A DNA stretch of 64,000 bases from Microcebus murinus (taxonomy: Eukaryota; Chordata; Mammalia; Primates; Cheirogaleidae), in assembly GCF_040939455.1 (NCBI RefSeq), contig NC_134116.1, positions 46,949,400 through 47,013,399 on the forward strand, read 5' to 3'. A program made the position numbers and the translations under genes. The stretch's first letter is position 1; every line of letters starts with the position of its first letter. This document shows positions 48,100-60,232 of the stretch, piece by piece. Below the pieces are notes generated by a model. The model worked only from the letters and a program-made list of their open reading frames with translations. It was not told the DNA's origin and did no database searches.

Positions 48100-49138
48100 T
48101 CTACCAGGTCCTCACAAAGAACATGGAAGAAAAATTCCTTTTGGTTTTCTGCAAGGGGAGGGGAAAAGGAAACATTTTGAAATAAACCAGAACATTCTGT
48201 TCTTCTTAACCAGGTCATCCCTCAGGTGAAACTATTTAAAACCTGAGCCTCACCTGCTGGGGCTTTATCAGAGCCTAATTGACCTGGGAGAAAAGAAATA
48301 TCCAAGTCCAGTTTACTTAATCCACTCTGTTCTACCAAAGGGAAGGGAACATGCTGAGAAGCACAGATGAAGTTCATGACTATGAACAGAGCACAAGCTC
48401 ACTGAAAGGCTAAGATGTAATCACAGGACAATAGAATTCTTCTCTTCCACATACCTTATGAGAACATCACTAAAGGCCTCTTTACCCCAATTCCTTTCAC
48501 CCTCATATTCACCTTTCAACAAAAACAATTACAAGGCAAATAACACAATGTGAAGAAATTAAATAAGCCTCAGAAATAGAGTCCAATATACAAGAAATGC
48601 TCAAATTATCTTATCAGAAATTTTAAAAAATCTATGATTAATTTACCAAGCACTTTATTGAAGAAATAGATTACATGATAAAACAGAGGAATGTAAGTAG
48701 AGAGATGGAAATTCTAAGAAAAGTAAAAAGGAAATGCTAGCAATGAAAAATACTATAATGGAAATAAAGAATATGTTTTTCTTGGCTCATTAGTAGACTA
48801 TAGCCATGTGAGGAAAGAATCTCTCCTATAAGTACCTGATGATGCAAACTTCCAAAAAAGTAAAGCAAACAGAGAGAAATACTAAATAAAACAGGGCAGA
48901 ACATCCGAGAACTGTGGAACAATTACAAATATGTAATTTTGTAAAATATGAATAACTTGACTATAAGAAGGAGAAAAAAAATAAAAAGAACAGAAGAAAT
49001 ATTTGAAATAATGATTGAGAATTTCTATAAATTAAGGTCAGACACTAAATACAAAAATAAAGCCAAAACAAACAAATAATAAAAACATTACATCTAGCCA
49101 TATCATTTTTAAACTATAAAGAGCAAAGATGTTTTTAA
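48100..49138 (+). mobile_element. HAL1 element, left part
   Basis: HAL1 ('half-L1', an L1 derivative that kept ORF1 and lost ORF2) in plus orientation. Signatures: 'ctcactgaaaggctaagatg', 'ggcctctttaccccaattcc', 'agatggaaattctaagaaaa', 'ggctcattagtagactatag' and 'agaacagaagaaatatttga'. ORF1-like coding sequence is broken by stops throughout. It continues after the piggyBac-like insertion at 49500. Confidence 0.85.
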
Positions 49139-49495
49139 CCACTTCAGTATGAGCATTGACTTTAGTCGACAGCCACATATGAATGTGCACAGCTGAGTGT
49201 CGACTTTAGCGTTAATAATAAAACATGACTTTTCTAATTTTTCATTTATCAAAATAAAATTGTGAACATTTAAAAATAATGTAATAAAAACTTATATGTA
49301 TATGTTACCTATTCTGATTTACATTACAAGTAAAGCTGTCTGTAAAATAAAACAAGCTTTCAGCACTTTAAAGCTTTCCTCATCATATAAAAGCAAAATG
49401 GATTCGTTGTCAATGCACAGCACAAACTATCTTGTGGACTATGAGTGCCGGCTGTGGGCAAGGTTTTGTGGCTGGTGAGCACCCTACCGAAGTGG
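49139..49495. mobile_element. piggyBac-like non-autonomous element (MITE)
   Basis: A 357-bp insertion exactly bounded by TTAA on both sides (49135-49138 and 49496-49499), the specific target duplication of piggyBac transposons. The left end reads 'ccacttcagtatgagc' and the reverse complement of the right end reads 'ccacttcggtagggtgc': terminal inverted repeats identical for seven bases, with one mismatch in the first eleven. They begin with CC as in other primate piggyBac families. It interrupts HAL1, whose text continues on the far side. The left subterminal region carries a hairpin ('agtcgaca' at 49164-49171 and its complement at 49198-49205) and a repeated 'gactttag'. A 60-codon frame at 49296-49478 has no transposase feature, so mobilisation would have depended on an enzyme made elsewhere. 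Confidence 0.88.
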
Positions 49496-49499
49496 TTAA

Positions 49500-49885
49500 A
49501 AAGTTGGAAAAAGCCAGAGGGACATTACATTTAAGAGAACAAAGATAATAATGTAATAATAGTAATGTAATAATAATTACATCTGACTTCTCAGAAAACA
49601 TGCAAGCAAGAAGAGAGTGGAGTGAAATACTTAAATTGTTCAGAGACAAAAACAACCAAACTGTAATTTTGTACACAGTGAAATTATCCTTCAGAAGTGA
49701 GGTGAAGGAGAAATAAAGACATTCTTAGAAAAATGATAATTGAGGGAATTCATTGCCAGTAGACCTGCCTTGCAAGAAATGTTAAAAGAAGTTCTCCATA
49801 GAGAAGAAAAATAATATAGGCCAGAATCACAGATGTTAAAAAAGAAAGAACAGTGAAGAAGGAATAAGTAAAGGTAAATTTAAAA
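49500..49885 (+). mobile_element. HAL1 element, right part
   Basis: Direct continuation of HAL1 with 'gaaaaagccagagggacatt', 'catctgacttctcagaaaac', 'gcaagcaagaagagagtgga', 'gccagtagacctgccttgca' and 'gaaatgttaaaagaagttct', ending near 'gaaggaataagtaaagg', which is the HAL1 3' region. A small local expansion of 'aataatgtaataatagtaat' lies at 49545-49575. Confidence 0.88.
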
Positions 49886-52800
49886 AATTTGATTTTTTTA
49901 TTCTTAATTGATCCAACAAATAACAATTTGTTTAAAATAATAGCAATAATGCATTTGATTACATATGCTTACAAATACACATATAAATATATATGTGAAC
50001 ATATAAAAAATTATAAGACAGATTGATTATTTTACAAGGGAATATTGAGAGTACTGCTCTTTGACTGCTCTGGAGGACCATAAACCTATCTTAAGGAAGT
50101 CAGAGAAAGGCTCCCAAAGGAGTTATGGCCCTGGCAACTGAATAAAGAGGAAAATGCATTCACTCAGTATTAAGTCAATGTTTGATATGTGAAAGATATG
50201 GCATTCTTCCTAAGGAAATGTGTCAGATTATATTCTTGTTTTATTTCTAGTAATCCCTGGCCCTTAGTAACTATTTATTAAATAAATAAATTAATGCATG
50301 AATGTATTTACTTCATACTCAATGTTTCTCTTCACCTTTAAATCTTTGCCAAGACAGTTGTCATAAATGTGGAAAATGCTTCCTTTAACAATATATATCA
50401 CATATCTTATATGTGGAATATGCATATTCTTTCATTTACAAACTTTTCTTAATTCTCAGGACAAAAAATTTCTCATTTGAAGAGCGATCTATCCAAAATT
50501 AATATGATAAAATTGAAGATTAGAATGTTTTCTAATTGTTATACATATATGTTAGTCTGTTCTCCTTGTTTGATTAAACTGTTCCAGGTGGTGGTCATAT
50601 TTGTGCCTCTGAACCAACATGCTTGAAAATACATCAGGATTTAGTATTTTGATTTAGTCTTCGGTTGGCCTAGGCCTGGGTAAAACAGGAAAAAGAGACT
50701 GTAGAATTATAGCAAGATGCCCAAATCCACACTATCTACTCATGATATCTCTGATACTGTAAACTATAGAAAATGTTTTAATTATTAAAAATTCTCAATT
50801 ATAAATGAGTGTTTATCTCAGTAATTGTATTTGTAGCTTTTTGAGCCACATATATTCATAAAAATTAATGTTTCATTACGCATTTACATTTAGGGAAATA
50901 TCTCTCTTAATTTCTCTTTTGAAAAATTTTAAGCACATTTTTCACATCATACTTGTCAACTACATGTAATAATAGTAATTCAATAGAAATCATTTGAAGT
51001 TATAAAAATAATAGTTGCAATTCTTACTGAAATATTTCTCTTTTAAAATGCATGATATCAAAAATAATTTTATTACATAAAAAATAATTTTATGAAAGTT
51101 CTTCTAGATTTAATGCCCATTTTTGTCTGTTAAGCATATTCTATACTTAAAGCAGTCAAAATTAGGAAAAATTGCCTTTACTAATTACAGTAATGTGTTG
51201 GCTAGCATAGACTTGGAGTTTGTAAATTGACCTAGGTATATGCAATAGGCTGGGATATAAATTGCCTTGATTTTAATAAACTTTATGTGCCAAAGTTCAT
51301 TCTTCTTGAACATACACAAAAAAGATTTCCCACCATGTTTTAAACTATCTTTAATATGTCAAGCATTAACAGTGACCAGGAATCAATGCTACTTACAATT
51401 TCATTAATCATATTAAATTGCTTTAGCAAATTATAGCTAACAAGTTCACTTAGAAAAAAGAATAACAATTTGCAGTATATTTGGGGCAACTGTTTCTTAC
51501 CTACAAGCTGTAATATTTACCAATATTTCAAAATCAATACTTATTAGGGGAAAGAGCCTATAACAAGTAGAGTGTTACAATTTTTATTGGGTTTTTCTTG
51601 CACTGTAATCAGGCCTGCAAGTAGCAACTCAGGCTCAGGCTACATTTGAGGAAAGATTTTGATATATACTCATGTCAAATATATGGTTGCAGTTTATATT
51701 TTTCATCTAGAAAATAGATTGCTATTTCGAAAATTGTTTTCATTCCTTATTACTTCCATTGCTTCTCTCCTACTTTAAATTAGAGGTATCTAAATATATT
51801 GATGCCATCACAAGTGCTTTACCTGCAGTAAGTTATAACATATAAAATTAATGGAATAAACAGATGTTCCAAAATCTTATACAGCACATGGATGGCTTTG
51901 TAATATTTTAAATATTATTTTTACATCTAATTGATAATTTATTTTCTGTTTATCAATGATTTTATTTTTCAATTATCAAGGGAAGTTTTCTCTGTTTCTT
52001 GAGTCTCACATATGCATAACAAGCATGATTTATTACTAGTTGATATTTAAAGCAAAATTCTCTATCTTTTTTTCTGCTTGGAAAAATTATCTAGCATGAT
52101 AACATATTTTTTCAATCTCAACCTTGTTGAGTTTCATTGGGTACACACAGAAACTGTCAAAATATGAAAGTAAGAAAAATAGCACTCAGCAGATTGCAGG
52201 ATAAGTGGTGAGAAACATGTTCGTAGATGAGATAAATTATTTTAAAATACCTTTAGTTTAAAAACTGTAAGTCACTGGATTTTTACTGATTTTGGAACAT
52301 CTTATCGATTCTCTAAATAGTTTAAAGTTACAATTAGAAATGAATTACAGTACCTCAGCAAAGATTATTCTATATTCCAACCATGATCTTCATATGAAAT
52401 TGAGTGAACATGCTAAATAGAAAGAAAAGAAAAACATGTATATGCAGTTACTATTACTTAAAAGAACAAGATCTAAGGTATCTGAAAAATAAAATTTTTT
52501 ATTTGCACTCATGACTGCAATGTGAGAAAAAAAGAATATGAAACACCTGTAGTGTTAATAATTAAGATTTGTTAATAATATCTACCAATAATGAATTAAA
52601 TTGCTTGAGAAGTGATGACACTATTAAGTATATAAGCATTTGATTATAGGGCTATTCATATTTTTTAAAATTTTTTATATAGAATTTAGATTATAGTTAC
52701 TGCCTGTTTTATTGATTACAAAGTAAGAGAGAAAAAAATGTGAAATGTTGGACAGACTCAAGAAAGATAAAAATTATATTTTACTAATAAGATAGTGCAA

Positions 52801-55017
52801 GCCATCAAATAAGATGATAATTAAAAGGTAATGCTCTGTTACCCTAAAGCTCCATATCAAGTTTTTATATACTTTTAGCTTTTTCTCCATAAGGCAGCTT
52901 ATTTTAGATGAGTTACAGAGCTTACTCCTTAGTAGTCTGTATGCACCAACCTTTTTTTTTTTTTTTTAGTGCTCTAGAAGAAAAGTATAATGTCAGATAG
53001 GCCTTATTTTCAGTTTTTTTTCCCTTTGTAGGCATCACGTTTTTTCTATATGAAAGATTGTAATATTTTTCTTTTAAATTATGTTGTCAGGATACTTTCA
53101 GGTGAATTTTCTTTTTCTTGTTATTCTGACTTGGCATTCTGTGGACTCCTAATCTGCCAACTCAGGTCCCCAACTCAAGTCCCCAGTTCAGGGAAATTTT
53201 CTTCCATTGTTTTAATTACTGTCTTTTTTCCAAATGTGTTACAGTTTGCATGATGACTTATATGGATCATTCTATTCAGAGTTCACAGATCTCTAAGGCT
53301 AAAGCTTATCTAGAAATTCCTATATTTTTCTCTCCCTACTGCTTTAACTTGGTTCTTCTTATCCATCCAATAGAGGAGAAAATCTTGTGCTAATTTTCGC
53401 TGCCAGAGCACTACTCAAGTGCTAGACTTTACTTGAGACACATGGCCTAAAGTATATGGAGAAATTTAAAAACTTACTTAAAATTTGAGAGAACAACAAA
53501 AGAAGTTTTGCTGTTGTTAGGGACGTGGAGTAGGAAAGACATGTTAAAGTATTAAGATCTGAATTCCAATCTCTTTTTTCTAGGACGCTTGCTATTTCAA
53601 AGTCACAATGCAAACATTCAAGGCAGAATTATTGCCTCACACTAGTGAAGTTTCTTACCTGAAACTATCTAGTCTGATCATTCCAATTTCTAGCTTCAAG
53701 GGAATTGAACAAATTGCAGATGGCATGATATTTACCATTTTTCTATTTCCAAAAGGAGAGTTTTTTTGTGTGTGTGCTTTCTTTTTCCCTTACATCTTTT
53801 ATCTTATTCTCTCTCTCCTTATCTTCCTCCCTCTCATCCTTCTTTTTTTTTTAAATAAAGTATACACAATAAATTAGAATATCTACCAGGTAAAAGTTTA
53901 TAGGATCTATTAAAACTATAAATTCAAATATTACCATTTCAATGTCTACTCCAATTTGTAGAATTAATTTGTTTGCTTCAGTCTCTGGTGTTTCCACTGA
54001 CTAATTTAATTGCGTATTTAATTATTTACATTTCCCACAGGAGTTTGAAAAATGTAAATGCTGACTGGGCAACCACTTTCCAACAACAACTTTGCATTAA
54101 AGAAGAAAAACACAAAACTTTGGTGTTTAGTTTTCTCTTCCACATCAAGAAAGTACTGTGGCTCACTGATCATATTAAGGTTTAACTGATACAAACAAAA
54201 TATTGAAGCCATACTTCTCATTATTCTTCACCTAAATTGTCCTTTTCATTAAATATATCTTTGAAGAGTGTTTATAGGTCATTGATCTCTTACACATTAA
54301 ATATTAATAATATGACATGAGTATAAAGTTGAAAATTGTGCCCTTGATTAAACTTTTAAAATGTGAAATGGCAATTTTATTGATTACTGTTCATATTTTC
54401 TAAGACGAGAAGGAGGACCTATTGCATCTATTTCAATCATTTTCTTTTGAAAAGATAATTTGAATACATTTTTTAAACTTGCTTCTTCAAACATACTATC
54501 TATTTGCCTGCTGTGGAAAAGCAAGCAAAATGACCATTTTCAGCATAATATACAGGATTTAAAAACTTGCAGAATATCCAAATTCCAAAAAGAAGATACT
54601 CTAGGGTTTTCTATCTTTACCAATGCAAATAGAAAGCATAAAGCATCTTAAGTATCCTGCAATGGAATATTGATATGAATTATGCAAGTTCTGTGGCATG
54701 AAGAAAAATGCCAACACTTAAGTTAGCCTTTTTTTCCCAGGTTCTCATTAATCTTCTGATTGGTTTACTATGACATTTACTTCAGACCCTAGATTAACAT
54801 TTGAAAACATGTTGAATATACATCGATACTCTTCTATCCCAGTACTATTGTAAGCAATATTAGGTTATAGAAATCATTCTTATGGAGTATGACCACCATT
54901 TTACATTCTTTCCAACTTGGGTGATGTAGATAAATACTAGGAATTTATCTCAGCTGGAAAGATAGATAAAGTTATATTCCCACCCCATTCTTCAGTTGGT
55001 TGACCCATGTTATTTCA

Positions 55018-55020
<3 letters not shown>
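49886..55020. other. AT-rich DNA, no recognised gene
   Basis: Five kilobases of mostly unique AT-rich sequence. A T run is at 52952-52967. A segment at 53050-53300 ('actttcaggtgaattttctt', 'cagttcagggaaattttctt') may be a decayed antisense LINE. Open frames of 63-89 codons near 53050-54651 show no domain. I see no promoter, exon or RNA gene. Confidence 0.45.

Positions 55021-55051
<31 letters not shown>
55021..55051. repeat. (CA)15 microsatellite
   Basis: An uninterrupted CA run of 15 units. Confidence 0.97.
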
Positions 55052-56344
55052 CCTATCCAATGGTCCATCTTTCCATTTGTGGAACTTAGTATGTACCCTT
55101 CAATATTTCCTATTCATGTAAATAACTATAATTCATGAGCATTTTCAAAACCCAGATTTCATTTTCTCACCTACAAGTCCAACAAGGTAGTAGTTAGTGT
55201 CAGTCAACCAGTGATCCCAGTTCCTAATATTTTCTAATTTACTTACTACCTGTCATCAAAAGTAGCATGCTATTTATTCTATTCCTTTAGTATTATTTCT
55301 GAGTATTTAAGTTTATTTGGGAAAATGTTTCATAAAAAGCTATTACTGTGTAATTCTTCCATATATATGTGCAGCATAAAAACATGTTTAGGTATTATAT
55401 AACACAAAGGAATGACTAATGTTTGTATTTAACATTTTCCATAGTAATTTCTACATGTTCATTAACTATATAACCTATGTGGGCTCATTAACCTGGCTAC
55501 AAAAACAATGTCTTGGTCAACTCTTTTTAGTAAGTAGACATCTTTTAATATTCTCATTGAGGATAACTTAATTGTCAATATTTTATTTATTTTCCAAATA
55601 ATAAATCTATATTATTAATGTTAATAGATATTTAATTTTTAGCCTGGTAAAGAGAGTTTATTATATATGTTCTTGAGTTTTTAGAAATAGTTGAAGAAAT
55701 TAGTTGCTTGGGCTATATTAGACTTTAACAAAAATATGTTATAGTGACATAAGATACCTTTGGTCACCAGTAACAAAATTTCAAACTCAGATCTTGTAAG
55801 CAATGAGGAAATTTGCTTACTTGCATTCAAAGGCATTCAGAAGAAAGATCAACTTTAGAAATACTATATCAGAGTTCTCACACTCTTCTATAAGATTTTC
55901 CAGTATGACTTCTTCCAGTGAACCAGCTTCAACCTGCGACTGGTGAAGAGATGGATATAGCAGTTTGGCCACATATTACATTTACTTTTTAAAATGCCCA
56001 GACAAAGTAACGTTATCATCTATTTGTTTGTCTTTTATTGATGAGCAGGAAATCCATTCACAAAAACCTCTCAGAAGACCTCTTTGTGGTTTCATTTGTT
56101 AGGGACATAGGAATAGCTGGCAAGGTCAAGTAGACTTCTGTTCCATGATTGGCTTAGATTAACCACCTATCATGGAATAGATCATATAGAATAAAAGATA
56201 TATTTTCTCATAGTTACATATTCAACAAATGCAGTCTAACAATATATATCCATATAAGAAAAAATAGAGAATATTACTTTAATGTAGCATTAGCACTTAA
56301 GATCTATAACACATTCATGATACCTGTGTCTCAATGAGTTACAG
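55052..56344. other. AT-rich DNA, no recognised gene
   Basis: Mostly unique. The stretch 55740-56170 is more complex, with 'acctctcagaagacctcttt' and 'gttccatgattggcttagat', and may be an old DNA transposon, but I cannot place it. Confidence 0.4.
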
Positions 56345-56510
56345 CTGTATTATAGCTGTTCTGTTAAGGGGCATTTGGATATATGGGGGGTAGGATGTAT
56401 TTTCAATTGTTGCAATGCCCTAAGGGTGACATTGGCATACCATGGTCACAGGCTAAGGATGATAAACATTCTACAATTCACGGATTAATCTCTAACAATT
56501 CCACATGTTA
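56345..56510 (+). mobile_element. MER5A-like hAT fragment
   Basis: Diverged match to MER5A in order: 'attttcaattgttgcaatgc', 'gtgacattggcataccatgg' and 'ggatgataaacattctacaa'. Both terminal repeats are decayed. Confidence 0.55.
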
Positions 56511-56739
56511 AGAAACAATAATTAGAATATATATGTAGAAATATACAGACAAATAGCAATATCAATATAAACATTAATATACAAAGATACAAGTACATAT
56601 ATAAATTTATATATAGTAATTTTAATATCATTAAATATCATTAAATATCATTTAAACATGTCCTAAAATACATGCATTCAATTATTTGTTTTGACAATAA
56701 TAAACTTTTTATGAGCCCTCTGATCCTGGACAGTAACAA
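56511..56739. other. AT-rich DNA with local repeats
   Basis: Contains a local triplication of 'atcattaaat' (56627-56652) and nothing else recognised. Confidence 0.5.
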
Positions 56740-57285
56740 TGGTTAAGAAATTTCCCCAGCCTTTCATGTCCTAGGAAATAGCTTATTGCAAAGATCCACC
56801 CTTCTCCATATGACTTAGATAAGACTCAGGAATGCCTCCATTGTTTACTTACGACAAGGTCAAATACAGACTTCCCAAATTTCCATTCTGTTCCTTATAA
56901 ATGATTACTTGTTCATATCCACTGACTAATCTGCTCAAAATACCTGCTAACTTGATTTGCCTAACTTTAATTTTCTCTCCTTCTCTTATGGCCTAGAACT
57001 GTAAATCGTCCTCAGCCTGTGCTAGCATGGAGCAACCTCTCGTTAATGGCCCCTTCTGGGAACCCGATAACCTTGAGAAAAGATATTTTCTCTTCAACTG
57101 CTCTACCAGGCCACCATTCATCCCACTTCCCAATACTTAGTATTTACTGTCTTCTTTAATCTTTCCTGTAAGAGAAAATCCCTTTCTGCCTGATCTATGA
57201 AAGGCTTGCAGATCTTATACAAGGGTTTCCCTAACGCAACAGTCTTTTCAAATAATGTCTCTCTTTATCTAAGTCCAGATTTACT
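56740..57285. mobile_element. Possible LTR-like block
   Basis: A 550-bp GC-moderate stretch unlike the AT-rich flanks, with short pyrimidine-rich segments and a TATA-like 'ccttataaatgatt' at 56893. These features suggest an endogenous retroviral LTR, but I recognise no family and cannot find a target duplication. Confidence 0.3.
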
Positions 57286-57289
57286 GTTG

Positions 57290-57560
57290 AAGATTTATTT
57301 ATTCATTCATCAATAAATGTTTATTGCCTGTCTATCATATGCTAAACACTAAGTACACAAGGCTCACCAAACTGCCTTGGTAAACTCTGTGTTAAACAAA
57401 TGGGAGTAGGACTGTTTTAAATCAAGTGGCTCTGGAGAATTCCTCTGGGCAGATGATATTATAATTTGGTCTTAAGGGAGGAAAAGGAGCCAGTTTTGCA
57501 AATAGTGGCATGGAGTGTTCCAGGTATAGAGAACAAAAGGAGTGAGGTTCTGGAATATAT
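57290..57560 (+). repeat. Old interspersed repeat, family unsure
   Basis: 'attcattcatcaataaatgt' followed by 'tatcatatgctaaacactaa' and later 'atggagtgttccaggtatag' follow the order of the ancient repeat with the 'tattgagcacctactatgtg' start and 'cattccaggcagaggg' body. Clearest copy of this family in the window. Confidence 0.5.
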
Positions 57561-59408
57561 TAAGACAATAATTGGTTCACTTTTAAAAATCAATTTAATA
57601 TAATTATTTAAACTAATACCCCCAATTAATGGCATATTATTTAACCATTGTTTACAATTTTGAATGCAAAGCATCACAGAAAATCAACAAATAGAGTTTT
57701 TTAAGAGTAGCTGCAATTAATGCTTGCCTGAAAAAATCAAGGACAAGCCCATTTTTGACTTTGTGCTTCTTTCTGTGAAAAAATTATCAAATAATGGATT
57801 TCTGAAATGATATGGACAATTTAATATGGGAAAGTTTCTGAAACTCTATACTGTGTCCCAGATAATATTAAAAGTAGCCTACACACTCTACCAAGTATGG
57901 GAGCTGAGTGTGAATTTCTGCAATATGCCATATTCTTACTCAGATTTTATTTTTCCTCTAAGGGTGTGAGATTAGCTCCTTAAATAACATTTGTAATGAA
58001 CTGAAATTAGCATGCCAAATATTTCTTTGACTATTTGTTGACATTCCATTATTAATATTTCGTGGCTAGCTATAATTTTTACTATAAAATTATATCTGTT
58101 ATTATAATTAGGTCACCCTCACCTCCTTTCTCCTGTACAGTAATGTCAATCTACTCATAAAGAAGCTGTAAAATCTGAAAGAATAATTCTGTTGGTATAT
58201 GGAATTTTTATTTTTAAAAATAAAATAAGCTATATTCTTAATCATACGTGACTTGTTCATTAAACAGTACATAATTTAAATACATTTTAGTATAGACAAA
58301 ACATTAATTTCCCTTTTAAAATAAAGTTATACCCATCCTAAGCATTAAGAAAGATCAACTAACCCATGTGAAAGCTTTATAAGATTTATGATGAAAACTC
58401 AAAATGTCTCCTTAATAAACACTTAAATATTAAATGTGACATCCACTGATTGTGTTCAAGTCATGTGGCTCCCAGAATGATTTCTCTACCTAACATTCAC
58501 ACGGCAGTGGCATATCTATCTGCTTGTCCATAGACATTAAATAAAATTGACTGATTAAAATTTATAAAATATTTTTTTATAAAATATTTTTAATAAAATA
58601 CTTTGGATAAATTTTAATATTCTATCTCTCCAATGCGCATCATTAAGACAAGGCTTCCCATGATCTAGAGATATGCACAATTTTCCCCTCTCTCTCCATT
58701 GGAGCATTGCAAATGGCAGGTAGAAAAACCAAAATGCAAGCTAAATGCTCTGCTTTCTTTGTCCCTGCTTTTAGACTCGTCAACTTTCTCTCCTTTAGGC
58801 TTCAGGATATTAGAGAATGAGACAGAGAACACAAAAAAAGAGCCTCGCAGCCTTGACAGATCCACAGGGCACAACTAAAAAGTATGCTGCTGCTTTTATC
58901 TTCTCATCTTTCCTAACAAATGAACACTTTCTCCTGTGCTATTCGATTGATTACAAAGAAAAAGAGAGTGTCTCTGTTTCCATTTAGCACACAGTTGTTA
59001 AATACTATTAACTTTTGAAAATATGTTCCTATTCCAATTAGTGAAATTTTAAAATCATTATTCTAACACTTTAGTGTTTCTATATAAAATCATTAATTTT
59101 ACACAGTTTTCCTTTATCCTTGCCTGAATTCCTTCATAAGGATATTAGCCTAAGTATAACATAAAGTCAACAAATGAAATACTATAAAATATTCTTCAGA
59201 TATAACAGGGAAAAAAATTAAAAATGTAATCGTAATCACTAAAAAGTAATGTAATCAGCAATTTATGTGGTTAATTTGTCATAGCATATATTCACAGAGA
59301 AAACATTGCAGAAAGACAGTGAAGCCTAAATCAAGATTTTAAAATATGTTCAGAATGCTAAATGCGCCATCAGTGTGTAGGTGTGTGTATATATAAATGT
59401 GTGTGTGA
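57561..59408. other. AT-rich DNA, no recognised gene
   Basis: Mostly unique AT-rich sequence. A more complex stretch at 58640-58900 holds a 69-codon minus-strand frame without a domain. A local duplication 'ttataaaatattttt' lies at 58561-58592. Confidence 0.45.
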
Positions 59409-59413
59409 ATATA

Positions 59414-59449
<36 letters not shown>
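59409..59449. repeat. (TA)n microsatellite, interrupted
   Basis: TA run with one 'ac' interruption, preceded by short GT and TA stretches from 59378. Confidence 0.95.
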
Positions 59450-60181
59450 CACATAATATGTAAAATTTCTGGCCATTATGTTTAAAGGCATTAATTATTA
59501 ACATAAAATTTTTCTAAAATAAAGTAAGCTATATACCAATTAAATAAACGAATTAAAGACCCTTCAATAATGTAGCAATACATTTATTTCCTTTTAGCTT
59601 AATCCAATTTATAATAGAAGTAAATGGAGTGAATTATAGTTATCATGACTTCTAAGAGAAAAAAGTTGAAAAGAATGTCTGTTAACCATACTTAATGAAA
59701 CGATGCTATGAATGTGAATATGTATAAGTTTGTGCTTCTGTGTATACATTTTTTTCCTCCCTTTTTTGTGGAGCAGGGTTGGAAAATAGGAATGATGTTT
59801 CTTATTCTACCACACTAACATTTCCTTAAGGTTTATCATTCAACAAGTACATGTTCAGTGTATTAAACAAAGGCAAAATATAATTTAACACAATACCTTC
59901 AAGCAAAATATTCTGATTTAATGGTAATGATAGATACTTCAAAGTTATTTATCTTATTCTTGTGATAATAAATTGGCACCTACAGGATTAAGAATCAATA
60001 AAAATAAGCATAACTGTGTGGCCTTAAGGTATGTGTTAAGAGAATAAATGACTAGAAGAATAGGGAACTGAAGAGACCAATAAAAAAACCTTGGAGTTCA
60101 TGTATAATTTTAATAGCATGAATCCTATGGGTTAAGTGGGCACATATATCTTATTTTAATATTTCACTTTTTCCTAACAAT

Positions 60182-60184
<3 letters not shown>
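59450..60184. other. AT-rich DNA, no recognised gene
   Basis: Unique-looking AT-rich sequence between two TA microsatellites. Nothing recognised. Confidence 0.45.

Positions 60185-60227
<43 letters not shown>
60185..60227. repeat. (TA)n microsatellite
   Basis: Pure TA run of about 21 units. Confidence 0.96.

Positions 60228-60232
<5 letters not shown>

Noticed and set aside
49296..49478. Transposase gene within the piggyBac-like element
   Set aside because: The frame is only 60 codons and shows no DDD-transposase or zinc-binding motif; the element is non-autonomous.
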